64,000 bases of DNA from Dehalococcoidia bacterium (lineage in GTDB: Bacteria; Chloroflexota; Dehalococcoidia; Lucifugimonadales; SHYT01): positions 1 through 64,000 of the forward strand of contig SHXZ01000005.1 of the NCBI GenBank assembly GCA_009693045.1, written 5' to 3'. Position 1 is the stretch's first letter. Every line of letters starts with the position of its first letter. The notes under the pieces are model-generated. The model was not told the DNA's origin. It saw only the letters and a list, made by a program, of their open reading frames with translations, and made no database searches. Below, in pieces: positions 26,141-34,953 of the stretch. The translations under genes and the position numbers were made by a program.

Positions 26141-27307
26141 ATGAAGGTGCTGTTCACGGGACAGACCGGCCTGGACAAGAAGGCCGTGATTCGGAGCCTA
26201 GAGGCCATCTGCTACGAGCACGGCCAGCGCGTTGAGGGCGTCTACCACCTTGGCGAGCTGATGTACGAGGAGAGCGAAAAGGCGGGCAAGGCGCTCAAGC
26301 GGGGCAAGATCCTGGACCTCCCCCTGATGGAGCTGGCGCTGCTCCGGCGGGCGGCTCTGTGGCGCATCAGCTCCGAGATCGCGGGCAGGCAGAACGTCTT
26401 CGTGAACTCGCACGCGGTGTTCCGGTGGGACAACCAGCTCCTTCCCGCGTTCCGGCTATCAGACTTTCAGGCGTTCCGTCCGGACGCCATCGTCGCCTTG
26501 GTGGACGACCTGGACGTGATCAAGCTGCGGCTGGGCTCGTTGCAGCAGCTTGGCCAGCTCCCGTTCGACAGCCACTTCACGCTCAAGGACATCCTGGTCT
26601 GGCGTGAGGAGGAGATCCTGGCGTCGCGCTTCCTGGCGGAGGCGCTGGGCGTGCCGTTCTTCATCGCGGGGGTGTCCCTTGACGAGCAGGTGGACGCTCA
26701 GCCGCTCCAGACGGTGTACAGCCTGCTGTTTGAGCCGTGGAAGAAACGGGCCTACGTCAGCTACCCCATCAGCGACGCGCAGGGCAGGCCCGAACTGTGG
26801 GCCAAGGTGGTGCGGTTTCGCAAGCTCGTCAGGCGGTACGTCGCCGCGTTTGACCCGCTCATTGTGGACGAGAAGCGGCTCCATCCTTTGCTGGACCAAG
26901 CTCTGCGAGCAGACCCGAGCGCGAACAGCTTTACGGTGGACGTCCGCGGGCGTCCTCTTTGCTTGAGCGTGGAGGAGATGCGCGAGGTGCTGCCGGACAT
27001 TGACGGCCAGATCGTCGCGCGGGACTACGCGCTGATTGACCAGGCGGACATGATCATCGCGTACTTCCCGCTGGACGCGGACGGGGCCGTGCTCATCGCG
27101 GGCGGGGTGCAGTCGGAGATAGAGCACGCGGCGGCCTTCACCAAGGACGTGGTCATCGTGTGGGAGGCGTCCAAGCAGCCGACGCCGTTCATAGGGCAGC
27201 GGATTGACCGCAAGTTTTCTTCGCTGGAGGAGCTGGAGGGGCATCTGGCGACGATGGAGCAGGCGGCCCGGCCTGCGGACCAGTTGCCGTTGCGGCTGGA
27301 GTCCTAG
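26141..27307 (+). CDS. Degenerate P-loop and nucleoside-deoxyribosyltransferase-like fusion
   Basis: This 388-residue protein has no gene name that I recognise. Residues 1-180 look like an adenylate-kinase-type P-loop fold: VLFTGQTGLDKKAVIRSLE at the N-terminus is a Walker A with Asp-Lys-Lys where Gly-Lys-Ser/Thr is expected, and AIVALVDDLDVIKLRL resembles a Walker B strand. Residues about 205-370 resemble nucleoside 2-deoxyribosyltransferases: AYVSYPISDA at the first strand, then DYALIDQADMIIAYFP and a glycine-led VQSEIEHAAAFTKDVV, where the Glu would be the nucleophile. No transmembrane segment is seen. Its tight linkage to folE suggests a role in purine, pterin or deazapurine metabolism, which is only inference. 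Confidence 0.6.
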   Translation: MKVLFTGQTGLDKKAVIRSLEAICYEHGQRVEGVYHLGELMYEESEKAGKALKRGKILDLPLMELALLRRAALWRISSEIAGRQNVFVNSHAVFRWDNQLLPAFRLSDFQAFRPDAIVALVDDLDVIKLRLGSLQQLGQLPFDSHFTLKDILVWREEEILASRFLAEALGVPFFIAGVSLDEQVDAQPLQTVYSLLFEPWKKRAYVSYPISDAQGRPELWAKVVRFRKLVRRYVAAFDPLIVDEKRLHPLLDQALRADPSANSFTVDVRGRPLCLSVEEMREVLPDIDGQIVARDYALIDQADMIIAYFPLDADGAVLIAGGVQSEIEHAAAFTKDVVIVWEASKQPTPFIGQRIDRKFSSLEELEGHLATMEQAARPADQLPLRLES

Positions 27308-28079
27308 CCGCGCCTCTCCGCTGTGACGAAAAGATAATCGCCACCGTCACGGCGGCTCTTGGTCGTTACCTCAAGGAAGCGTCCCGACGCGATGTCCTGG
27401 GCCAAGCGCGCGCATCCTGAGGCCACTTCTTCTGGGCTGGCGAGGCCGGCGAAGGTGAACATGCCGGCACGGACGCGCGGGTCTAGGTACAGCTCGGGCC
27501 GGTGCTTGGCTGCATAGAGGAACAGGTCTTTGACGTCTTTCTGAACCTCGTACGGCTCCGTGTCCACGATCACGAGGCCCGCCTGACTTAGCGCCGCGTG
27601 CACGGTGTCCAGGCTTGGCATGCGTTGTGAGGACTTTTTCAACGTCTCGGGGAAATACTCGTTGAGCCAGTAGGAGTCCATTTGCTCCGGCGTGGCGGTG
27701 AAGATGACGAACCGGCCCCCAGGCGTGACGACTCTGCCAACCTCGGCAAAGTTGAGCCGAAGTGGTGGAGAGCGAGCGTGGATACGGCGCCCTGGAAGGC
27801 GCGGTCGTGGAAGGGGAGCGCCGACGCGTCACCAAGAGCGCAGGCAAGGGGAGGCGACTTCTGTCGCGCCGAGCGGAGCATGACTGTGGAGAGATCAACC
27901 CCCACCATGCGAGGACCGGTCGCGGTAAGGGCCGATGTATAGTTGCCCGACCCACAGCCAACGTCCAGGTAGAACTCGTTGGGCTTGGGGTCAAGGAACG
28001 CGGTCAGGCGAGAGGCAATGTAGGGGTCGGCCTGTCGCGTGACGTCGTAGGTCCGGCCAATCCGGTCGTACAGAGCCAT
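27304..28079 (-). pseudogene. Frameshifted class I SAM methyltransferase
   Basis: The first half (from 28079) reads as a Rossmann methyltransferase with YLDVGCGSGNYTSAL (motif I), MVGVDLSTVML and ALPFHDRAFQ. After LALHHFG the family sequence continues in another frame: NFAEVGRVVTPGGRFVIF, then the 27304 frame starting at QMDSYWLNEYF. The shift lies near 27745-27760. Apart from that the gene looks well kept, so a single-base sequence error is as likely as a real mutation. If intact it would encode about 258 residues, similar to ubiquinone/menaquinone-type methyltransferases. The stop overlaps the stop of the convergent kinase-like gene. Confidence 0.75.
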
Positions 28080-28087
28080 GCGCCCCC

Positions 28088-29128
28088 CTACGGCACGAGG
28101 AGGAGCTTGCCGAAGAAGTTGGTCTCCTCCATGACGGTGTGGGCCTCCTTGGCCTGGGCGAGCGGGAAGGTGCGGTCAATGACGGGGTGGATCTGGCCGC
28201 GCCCGGCGGCGTCAATAATTTCCCGCAGGTCGTTCATGGTGCCCATCATCACGCCGAAGTAGGTGAGCTGCTTGCTGAACAGCTCACCCATGTGGAACTG
28301 GACGCGGAAGCCGGTGGTGACGCCGCAGACGCCGTATCGACCGCCGCGGGCGAGCGACGCCGTAGCCTTCTCCCAGAAGTCGGCGCCCACGTGGTCCACG
28401 ACCATATCGGCGCCGCGGCCGCCGGTGATCTCCTTGACGCGCTCGGCGATGTCCTCGGTCTTGTAGTTGATGACGTAGTCGGCGCCGATGTCCTTCGCCT
28501 TCTGGGCCTTCTCCGGCGAGCTGGTGGTGGCGATGACACGCGCGCCCACGACGCCCTTGGCGACCTGGACGGCGGCGCTGCCGACGCCGCTGGACGCGGA
28601 GAGGGCGAGGATAGTCTCCCACGGCTTGAGCTGTGCGCGGCGCACCACCATGTTCCACACGGGCATGTAGGTGGTGGGCATCGCGGCGGCCTGCTCGTAG
28701 GTCAGCGTTTCGGGCAGCTTGAGCGCGTTGGCGGCGGGCGCCTTGACGTACTCGGCGTAGCCGCCGTTCATGCCGCCGGAGCCGAGCATGCCGCGCCGCT
28801 CGCACAGGTCCTGGCGGCCCGACAGGCATTGCCAGCACTGCAGGCACGCCATGACGGGGTTGAGCACCACGCGGTCGCCGACCTTGACGTTGCGCACGTC
28901 ACCTCCGACTTCGGCCACGTCGCCCGCGACGTCCACGCCGGGGATGAAGGGCTGCTTGAATTCGCGCTTGGTGCCTCGGACGCCCAGGCGGGTGAAGACG
29001 TCAAGTCGGTTAAGCGCGCAGGCGCGGACGCGGACCTTGACCTCGCCGGGGCCGATGACGGGGTCGGGGAGGTCGCCGTACTGGAGGACGTTGACGTCGC
29101 CCTGGGACTGGATGTACACGGCTTTCAT
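28088..29128 (-). CDS. Zinc-type alcohol dehydrogenase/quinone oxidoreductase
   Basis: The protein has 346 residues of the medium-chain dehydrogenase family. The catalytic-domain start is GEVKVRVRACALNRLDV with PGVDVAGDVAEVG; the structural zinc lobe is CLQCWQCLSGRQDLC (four cysteines); the cofactor motif is LSASSGVGSAAVQVAK. Residues normally binding the catalytic zinc are only partly kept, as in many quinone-oxidoreductase-like members. Substrate is unknown. Eight bases separate its end from the start of the methyltransferase pseudogene downstream, so they were probably one transcript. Confidence 0.88.
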   Translation of the reverse strand: MKAVYIQSQGDVNVLQYGDLPDPVIGPGEVKVRVRACALNRLDVFTRLGVRGTKREFKQPFIPGVDVAGDVAEVGGDVRNVKVGDRVVLNPVMACLQCWQCLSGRQDLCERRGMLGSGGMNGGYAEYVKAPAANALKLPETLTYEQAAAMPTTYMPVWNMVVRRAQLKPWETILALSASSGVGSAAVQVAKGVVGARVIATTSSPEKAQKAKDIGADYVINYKTEDIAERVKEITGGRGADMVVDHVGADFWEKATASLARGGRYGVCGVTTGFRVQFHMGELFSKQLTYFGVMMGTMNDLREIIDAAGRGQIHPVIDRTFPLAQAKEAHTVMEETNFFGKLLLVP

Positions 29129-29325
29129 GGGGGCCTCCTTTTACTGCCGGTTGTCAGCGAGCACAAAGTAAGATGTGGATGTCGCCCTTACGCGCGTCGC
29201 CCCACATGGGATGACTACCGCGCTCTCCGTTCCGCGTCGCCTTGGCGCGGGACCGGCGCCGCATCGCGCAACGGAGTCTCCCAAAACCAATTGAGGTGAA
29301 AGGGCGTTGCCCAGCCATTCTACCC

Positions 29326-30597
29326 TCATGGCGGGCTCTCTGCGCCCTCCGTCAGCCAGCGCCGTACCATCGCCTCCTCGTCGCTTGCGGCTACCTCGGG
29401 ATGGTCAAGGCGGTGGGCTAGCAGGCGGTCCAGGAAATCGCCGACCAGCGGCCCCTGCGGCACGCCGAGCGCCAGGAGCCGGCGTGCGGTGAGGTTGGGC
29501 CGACAGTCACGCCATCGCTGCACGAAGGCGTCCAGCCGCTCCCGCGCGACGGGCACGTCCACGGCGGCGATAAGCGCGGCGAGGACGGCGTCGGGGTCCA
29601 GGTCCTTGAACAGCGCGTAGGCTTCGCTTGGCCTGAGGGCTGGTGCGCTGAGGGCGGGCAGCAGGTTCGCAAGGCCCCGCGCACCATCCACGACGCTGAG
29701 TTGCTTTGCGGCAAGGTTCAGGCGGCGCGCAAGGGCGGAGGCATCGTCCGGGGCGAGAGGCCACGCCAGCAGACCAAGGAACGCGTTGGGCGTCGGAAGC
29801 GCCGTGCCGCCCGCCTCGCGGAGCCCGCCAACCTCCCGATGGAGGCGAGCAGACCACGTCAACGCGGGCAGGATGGCCGCGAGCACGCCCATCTCTCTCG
29901 CGCGGGCTAAGCATCGCTCAGGCTCCGGCTCGTGGAGCAGCCTGTCCAGCTCGTGGCGTAGCCGGTCGGGGCTGATGGTTTCCAGGTAGCGGGCGTCGCG
30001 GCGGGCGAGGGCCTCCGTGCCCACGTCCATCAGAAAGCCCAGGCGGGTCTCGTAACGGACGCCGCGGAGGATGCGCGTGGCGTCGTCGATGAAGCTCATG
30101 CGGTGGAGCACGCGGAAGGTCTTGGCGAGCAGGTCATCGTAGCCGCCAAAGGGGTCCACCAGCTCGCCGAAGCGTTCGGGCGACAGGTGCGCGGCCATGG
30201 CGTTGATGGTGAAGTCGCGGCGCTTGAGGTCGGCGGCGAGCGGGCCTGGCTTCACGGCGGGCAGTGCGCCTGGCTGCGCGTATGTCTCGGTGCGCGAGGT
30301 CGCGAGGTCCAGGGTCGTGTCGCCGACCCTGAGCTTGACGGTGCCGAACTGGGAGCGAGCGGTGACCTGGCCGCCGAGCTCGGCGGCCAGCCTGTCCGCG
30401 AGCGCGGAGGCGTCGCCCTCGGCCACCAGGTCCAGGTCCAGCACGGGCCTGCCCAGCAGCAGGTCGCGCACGCACCCGCCGACGAGGTAGAGCGGGACGC
30501 GGGAGCGCGCGGCCATCGCCCCTGCGGCGTGCAGCAGGGCCACGCGCTCGCGGGAGAGGTGCTGTTCCAGAGCAGCGGTGAGGTCTGGCAAAGACAC
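29326..30597 (-). CDS. cca: CCA-adding enzyme / poly(A) polymerase family
   Basis: The class II nucleotidyltransferase head is clear: PLYLVGGCVRDLLLGRPVLDLD with the two catalytic aspartates, then KLRVGDTTLDLATSRTETY and KRRDFTINAMA. The neck and RNA-binding regions include DDATRILRGVRYETRLGF. The start was put at the GTG of VSLPDLTAAL (30597), giving 423 residues. The frame stays open for 339 more bases upstream, but that part reads through two palindromic repeat elements and cannot be protein. The enzyme adds or repairs the 3' CCA of tRNAs; both tRNA genes in this window nevertheless encode CCA. Confidence 0.9.
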   Translation of the reverse strand: MSLPDLTAALEQHLSRERVALLHAAGAMAARSRVPLYLVGGCVRDLLLGRPVLDLDLVAEGDASALADRLAAELGGQVTARSQFGTVKLRVGDTTLDLATSRTETYAQPGALPAVKPGPLAADLKRRDFTINAMAAHLSPERFGELVDPFGGYDDLLAKTFRVLHRMSFIDDATRILRGVRYETRLGFLMDVGTEALARRDARYLETISPDRLRHELDRLLHEPEPERCLARAREMGVLAAILPALTWSARLHREVGGLREAGGTALPTPNAFLGLLAWPLAPDDASALARRLNLAAKQLSVVDGARGLANLLPALSAPALRPSEAYALFKDLDPDAVLAALIAAVDVPVARERLDAFVQRWRDCRPNLTARRLLALGVPQGPLVGDFLDRLLAHRLDHPEVAASDEEAMVRRWLTEGAESPP

Positions 30598-30603
30598 GCC
30601 TCT

Positions 30604-30733
30604 AATACCACTTCTGCGAGAACGTGACCGAATTGACCGACGCCTCGCCCCTGCCCCTCTCCACATTAAGTGGAGAGGGGCAGGGGCGACGAAAGCCTTC
30701 TGGATTGTGCCACCTTTACTCAGAGTTGGTATA
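30604..30733. repeat. MITE-like palindromic element A
   Basis: About 130 bases are bounded by imperfect inverted termini: taataccacttctgcgaga on the left and, on the opposite strand, tataccaactctgagtaaag on the right. In the middle is a perfect 19-base inverted repeat (30646-30664 and 30670-30688) around the loop attaa. There is no coding capacity. The termini resemble those of the element at 58365-58502. Together with element B it fills the 361-base gap between cca and rnc. Confidence 0.65.
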
Positions 30734-30779
30734 AGCCGCGAATAGGGCGATATATCGGGATTATACGGCAGCGGGTCTC

Positions 30780-30910
30780 TTAGCATTGGTGTTGATGAGG
30801 AAGGAAGGCGCCCCAACCCGACCGTCCCAACCTCACCCCTAGCCCCTCTCCATCGCATGGAGAGGGGAAATGAGCGGGAGGGTAGCATGGTGTTCAGTGC
30901 TATCAACCGC
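30780..30910. repeat. Palindromic repeat element B
   Basis: This element contains a perfect 11-base hairpin, cccctctccat at 30843-30853 and its complement at 30857-30867, around cgc. Its left edge reads agcattggtgttgatgagga, close to the left edge of the element at 31785 (gcatttgtgttgatgggga). It belongs to the same spacer-repeat type as several others in the window. Confidence 0.55.
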
Positions 30911-30958
30911 AACGTAAGAGCGCACGGCAGCGCCATGCTTTGACGCGGCGGAGTCGCG

Positions 30959-31768
30959 ATGCCTACACTACAAGTGACGCCGAACTTAGCTCAGGGAAGC
31001 CGCAGAATGCAGGACGCCGTCGGACAGCTTGAACAGCGCCTTGGAGTTCCCTTCCGTGACAAGGGGCTGCTTGGCCTCGCTCTGGTGCATCCATCCTACG
31101 TCAACGAGCACCCGGACGCCGTTGCAGGCTCTAACCAACGGCTGGAGTTCCTCGGCGACGCGGTGGTGGACACGGTCGTTGCGGAGGAGGTGTACCGCCG
31201 GTTCCCGTCCGCGGCGGAGGGTCAGCTGACGATGCTGCGCGCGGCGGTGGTGCGGGACGAGAGCATGGGGCAGATGGGCAGGCGGCTGGGCCTCGGCGAG
31301 CTGCTGCTGCTGGGCCAGGGCGAGGAGGCCACCGGCGGGCGCGGGCGGAACTCCAACCTGGCGGACGCCTTTGAGGCGGTGGTGGGTGCGCTCTTTCTTG
31401 ACCAGGGCTACGAGGCCGCCAAGGACGCCGTGCTCCGGCTTCTCGGGGACGAGATAAGCGCGTTCTCCGAGGCGGGAGTTTCCACCGACGTGAAGTCTCA
31501 GCTCCAGGCAATGGCGCAGCAGCAGGGCAAGCCTGCGCCGACGTACCGCGTGGTGAAGGAGACCGGGCCGGAGCACGCGAAGGAGTTTGAGGTGGAGGTA
31601 GTGCTGGAGGGCGACGTCGTCGGCACGGGCCGGGGCCGCCGCAAGGCCGAGGCGGAGCGTGAGGCGGCGGCGCAGGCGGTTGCCGCGTTCCGCTCGCAGG
31701 CGCCCGCCACCGCAGAGAAGTCACTGCTAGGGGACCTTGGTTGCAAGGGGATGTGTACTGATGAGTGA
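30959..31768 (+). CDS. rnc: Ribonuclease III
   Basis: The enzyme cuts double-stranded RNA in rRNA and mRNA processing. The signature NQRLEFLGDAVVD lies near residue 60, a second acidic patch NLADAFEAVVGALFLDQGY gives the other catalytic residues, and a C-terminal double-stranded RNA-binding domain begins near DVKSQLQAMAQQ and ends with RRKAEAEREAAAQAV. The first ATG has CGGAG upstream; an ATG 17 codons later with GGGAAG is the alternative and fits family length better. The last dozen residues run into spacer sequence. Confidence 0.93.
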   Translation: MPTLQVTPNLAQGSRRMQDAVGQLEQRLGVPFRDKGLLGLALVHPSYVNEHPDAVAGSNQRLEFLGDAVVDTVVAEEVYRRFPSAAEGQLTMLRAAVVRDESMGQMGRRLGLGELLLLGQGEEATGGRGRNSNLADAFEAVVGALFLDQGYEAAKDAVLRLLGDEISAFSEAGVSTDVKSQLQAMAQQQGKPAPTYRVVKETGPEHAKEFEVEVVLEGDVVGTGRGRRKAEAEREAAAQAVAAFRSQAPATAEKSLLGDLGCKGMCTDE

Positions 31769-31784
31769 GGGTCCCGTGTACCTG

Positions 31785-31915
31785 GTCCTCTTGCATTTGT
31801 GTTGATGGGGAAGGAGGCGTGCCACCAACCGCCTCAACCTCACCCCTAACCCCTCTCCATCGCATGGAGATGGGGAATGTAGTGGACGAGTATGACACCA
31901 GGAAGGCATATCCAC
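31785..31915. repeat. Palindromic repeat element C
   Basis: The left terminus tcttgcatttgtgttgatgg and the reverse complement of the right end, tcttttgcgttgatgtgga, form imperfect terminal inverted repeats about 130 bases apart. The centre is cccctctccat-cgc-atggagatgggg, the same hairpin as in element B with one change. The 516-base gap 31769-32284 holds this, element D, further repeat-like text near 32000-32055, and no gene. Confidence 0.55.
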
Positions 31916-32063
31916 ATCAACGCAAAAGAACAACGTGCTCCTCCCCCTTGACGGGCGTAAACCAAATTGCTTACCTGGTCAGGAGGCTGAGCGTTTCACC
32001 CTCACCTTAGTCCTCTCCCATCAAGAGAGAGGAAATAGTTTCTTCCTCGTCAAGGGGGAAGGT

Positions 32064-32226
32064 TATATCAGTTCGCTGTGGCAACGGCATAAACTGTCTT
32101 GAAAGGTAGTACCTTGGCGAACCGTTCCTCCCCACCTCGCCGACCTAACCCCTAACCCCTTCCCTAAAAGGAAAGGGAACACCGTACTTAGCGATTTGCG
32201 ACACTTTCACAGCGAACTGGTATTAG
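32064..32226. repeat. MITE-like element D
   Basis: The left end tatcagttcgctgtg matches the reverse complement of the right end, taataccagttcgctgtgaa, over about 14 bases. Inside is an imperfect hairpin ccttccctaaaaggaaagg (32158-32178). The element is about 160 bases and non-coding. Its right end lies 58 bases before ftsY, so it may affect or supply the ftsY leader. Confidence 0.6.
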
Positions 32227-32284
32227 AGCCTGCCCCGTTCACTTCGTTCAGGGCAAGCTCTGAGGCGGAGCCGAAGGAGCAACG

Positions 32285-33229
32285 ATGCCGTTTGATTTCC
32301 TGAGCCGCCGCCAGAAGACTGAGGAGGGCCTGAAGAAGAGCCGCGAGGGATGGTTTGGCCGCTTGCGGCAGATTCTGGTCAGCCCGAAGCTCTCCAAGAT
32401 GGAGCTTGAGGAGGTTGAGGAGGCGCTGCTGGCGGCGGACGTCGGTGTGGCGACGACACAGAAGCTGCTCGCGGCGGTGGACTCGCAGCGCTCGGCGGGC
32501 GCCGAGGAGCACCTGGCAGTGCTGAAGGCGGAGATGGTGCGCCTGCTGAAGGGCGCCGCCCCGTCGCGTTCCTTCCCCGGCGACGCTCCGGCTGGCGGGC
32601 CGCTGGTGGTGCTGGTGGTGGGCGTGAACGGCGTGGGCAAGACCACCACCATCGCCAAGCTGGCGCGCGTGCTGAAGGAGGACGGCCGAAAGCCCATCAT
32701 CGCGGCGGGCGACACCTTCCGGGCCGCCGCCATTGAGCAGCTCCATGTGTGGGGACAGCGCGTTGGCGTGGAAGTGGTGGCCCACAAGAACGGCGCCGAT
32801 CCAGGCGCCGTGGTGTTTGACGCCTACTCCGCCGCCAAGGCCCGAGGCGCGGACGTGTTGATCGTGGACACGGCGGGGCGGCTGCACACCAAGCACAACC
32901 TGATGGAGGAGCTGATGAAGGTGCGCCGCGTGCTCGCGCGACTGGACCCTGCGGCACCGCAGCACACGCTCCTCGTCCTTGACGCGACGACGGGACAGAA
33001 CGGCCTGGCGCAGGCAAAGGGGTTCACGGAGGCGGTGCAGTGTACGGGCATCGTCCTCGCCAAGCTGGACGGTACCGCCAAGGGCGGCATCGTGTTCAGT
33101 ATCGCCGAGCAGACCAGGCTCCCCGTCCTGTTCATCGGCACCGGCGAAGGGCTGGACGACCTGGCGCCCTTTGACGCCGGCGAGTTCGTGGAGGGGCTGT
33201 TCGCCGCGCCGCAGCAGGTGGGGGCCTGA
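32285..33229 (+). CDS. ftsY: Signal recognition particle receptor
   Basis: FtsY docks ribosome-nascent chain complexes carrying SRP at the membrane. The protein has 314 residues: an N-terminal basic helix and four-helix bundle with LSKMELEEVEEALLAADVGV, the GTPase P-loop GVNGVGKTTTIAKLA near 113, GDTFRAAAIEQL, DTAGRLHTKHNLMEEL, and TKLDGTA-type guanine specificity as LAKLDGTAKGG. The acidic A domain of Proteobacteria is missing, as in many other phyla. AAGGAG lies eight bases before the ATG. Confidence 0.95.
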   Translation: MPFDFLSRRQKTEEGLKKSREGWFGRLRQILVSPKLSKMELEEVEEALLAADVGVATTQKLLAAVDSQRSAGAEEHLAVLKAEMVRLLKGAAPSRSFPGDAPAGGPLVVLVVGVNGVGKTTTIAKLARVLKEDGRKPIIAAGDTFRAAAIEQLHVWGQRVGVEVVAHKNGADPGAVVFDAYSAAKARGADVLIVDTAGRLHTKHNLMEELMKVRRVLARLDPAAPQHTLLVLDATTGQNGLAQAKGFTEAVQCTGIVLAKLDGTAKGGIVFSIAEQTRLPVLFIGTGEGLDDLAPFDAGEFVEGLFAAPQQVGA

Positions 33230-33235
33230 ACGCCG

Positions 33236-33580
33236 CTACCGGCTATGCCAGTCATGGACCGTTTTTGGGAACGGGGGCATGGGCTCATTGAGGTCAATCC
33301 CGGCGATAACTTGCACTTGTTGCTTGAACCAGACATCGTAAGGGTCTTTTAACGCCGCGAACTGCTGGTTCGACTTCGCTGAGTCGCTGCCATCAAGCAT
33401 GACGATAATCATGTCCCCTTGGGGAGTGTGTTGGAGCCATACTTGCTCCCTGGTCAGGCCAACGCGACGGCGAGAGTCGTCGTGGCCCTTCTTGCGCGGC
33501 CCAGCAACCTCTTTGAAGAAGTTCTTCGTAGCTTCCGTCTTACCGGGCAGAATGGGCAACGCAAAAGTAACAGCAGGCAT
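33236..33580 (-). CDS. Small conserved-type protein of unknown function
   Basis: The 114-residue protein is preceded by a very strong site, AAGGAGG, seven bases before its ATG, so it is probably expressed well. It starts AVTFALPILPGKTEA, then EQVWLQHTPQGDMIIVMLDG and QQVQVIAGIDLNEP. The alternation of strands and helices suggests a dimeric ferredoxin-like (ABM-type) fold, as in small monooxygenase-like proteins, but no catalytic residues can be named. It is convergent with ftsY, their ends six bases apart. Confidence 0.7.
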   Translation of the reverse strand: MPAVTFALPILPGKTEATKNFFKEVAGPRKKGHDDSRRRVGLTREQVWLQHTPQGDMIIVMLDGSDSAKSNQQFAALKDPYDVWFKQQVQVIAGIDLNEPMPPFPKTVHDWHSR

Positions 33581-33795
33581 CGTCTTGCCTCCTTGTTCGT
33601 TCAAGCTGGCGGAATGATGGCACACAGCCGGGGCGCTCACAAGGTCAAACGATGCTCGGTCCGTGCCCATATTTGCGAGCGAATTGAGCCTTTCGCTTGC
33701 CGACAGGCCTCATGGCCCACTTTGGCTGCTTTTCCTCCGCGCATCCTTGCCCTATGCTACCTGGCGAAGCGAGGTAACCGGACCATCGGGCGGTT

Positions 33796-34953
33796 GTGAT
33801 AGCTATGGCCAACTACGCAAGCTTGCGGCGGGTGGTCCTTTGGGGTGGAGGGGCGGTCGGCGCCTCCGCTATAGGGGGACTGTTCCTGTGGTTCGCGCTC
33901 CGGCGGCTTGACTGGGGCGCGGTGAACCATGCCATGGCGTCGGCGAGCGTTCCCCACCTGTTGGGTGGCCTGGGGCTGGTTCTCGCGGGCTTTGTGGTTC
34001 GCGGGTTCCGGTGGCGGCTTCTGCTGCACGACGGGCGGGCCAGCACGTTGAGGCTGATCCTGGTGGAGAACACCGCCGTTGGGGTCAACAGCCTGACGCC
34101 CATCCCCATCCTTGATGAGCCTACCCGCGTGGGGCTGCTCGCCATGAAGGGCATTTCGGTCGGGACGATCCTGGCGACGATGGCCGCGATGCGGACTTTT
34201 GAGCTGGCCTCCCAGTCGGTCATCGGGCTGGTGGGCCTGTGGCGCCTGCCGCCGTTGCGAGTGCTGGAGCCGTACATCCTGGCGGCGGCGGCGGTCTCCG
34301 TCGTTGCGATCGTCGCGCTCTTCACCATTGGGCCGATCCTCCGGCTGATGCCAGCTCTCAGGCGATTTCCCCTCGCCCGCGACTTCAGCAGCGGCGTCAC
34401 GGTCATGCGGGAGTCGCCCTTGCGCACCCTGGCCGCGCTCGGGCTGTCCGGCGCGTACGTCATCATCGTGGGGCTGGGGGGGTGGATGGTCGCGATTGGG
34501 CTGGGCATACAGCTTGGCATGCTGGCGTTGGTGATCCTGAGCCTGGCCGTCATCTTCTTCACCGACTGGATCCCCGGCCTGCCCGGTGCCGTTGGCACGT
34601 TTGAGTTCGTCGGCGTGTACCTGCTGGGGCTGTGGAACGTGGACCGGTCAACGGCGTTCGGATACGCCATTCTGCTGCACGCGGTGTTCTTCATCCCCCC
34701 GCTGCTGATCGCTGCGGGGTACCTGCCGTACGCCGGGTTCCGCTCGATTGGCGCGGTGCTGCGGCTGGTGCGCAGCCAGGCCAAAGCGGATGGGCCTGAC
34801 GAGATGGATGCTGCGACTCCGGCTGCCCCGGAAGGTGTGGAGGCGCGGCCGGCGGAGCGAGAGGGCGTTGAGGCTGTCCAGCGGCCAGTCATGCACCTTG
34901 TGCACAGGTTGTTCGGCAGTGCTTTTCCTCCCCGCCTTCCACCTCACCCCTAA
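33796..34953 (+). CDS. Flippase-like membrane protein (LPG synthase TM/UPF0104)
   Basis: There are about eight hydrophobic segments. AGFVVRGFRWRLLL in the second helix region, NTAVGVNSLTPIPILDEPTR and WIPGLPGAVGTFEFVG match the lysylphosphatidylglycerol-synthase transmembrane family, which includes lipid or polyprenyl-phosphate flippases and the membrane part of MprF. No aminoacyl-transfer domain is attached. The start is GTG at 33796 or the ATG three codons on. The last 25 or so residues, past HLVHRLFG, are coded by a palindromic spacer repeat. Confidence 0.75.
   Translation: MIAMANYASLRRVVLWGGGAVGASAIGGLFLWFALRRLDWGAVNHAMASASVPHLLGGLGLVLAGFVVRGFRWRLLLHDGRASTLRLILVENTAVGVNSLTPIPILDEPTRVGLLAMKGISVGTILATMAAMRTFELASQSVIGLVGLWRLPPLRVLEPYILAAAAVSVVAIVALFTIGPILRLMPALRRFPLARDFSSGVTVMRESPLRTLAALGLSGAYVIIVGLGGWMVAIGLGIQLGMLALVILSLAVIFFTDWIPGLPGAVGTFEFVGVYLLGLWNVDRSTAFGYAILLHAVFFIPPLLIAAGYLPYAGFRSIGAVLRLVRSQAKADGPDEMDAATPAAPEGVEARPAEREGVEAVQRPVMHLVHRLFGSAFPPRLPPHP

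Noticed and set aside
30598-30936. N-terminal extension of the CCA enzyme
   Set aside because: The upstream open frame is made of palindromic repeats; the family start fits the GTG at 30597.
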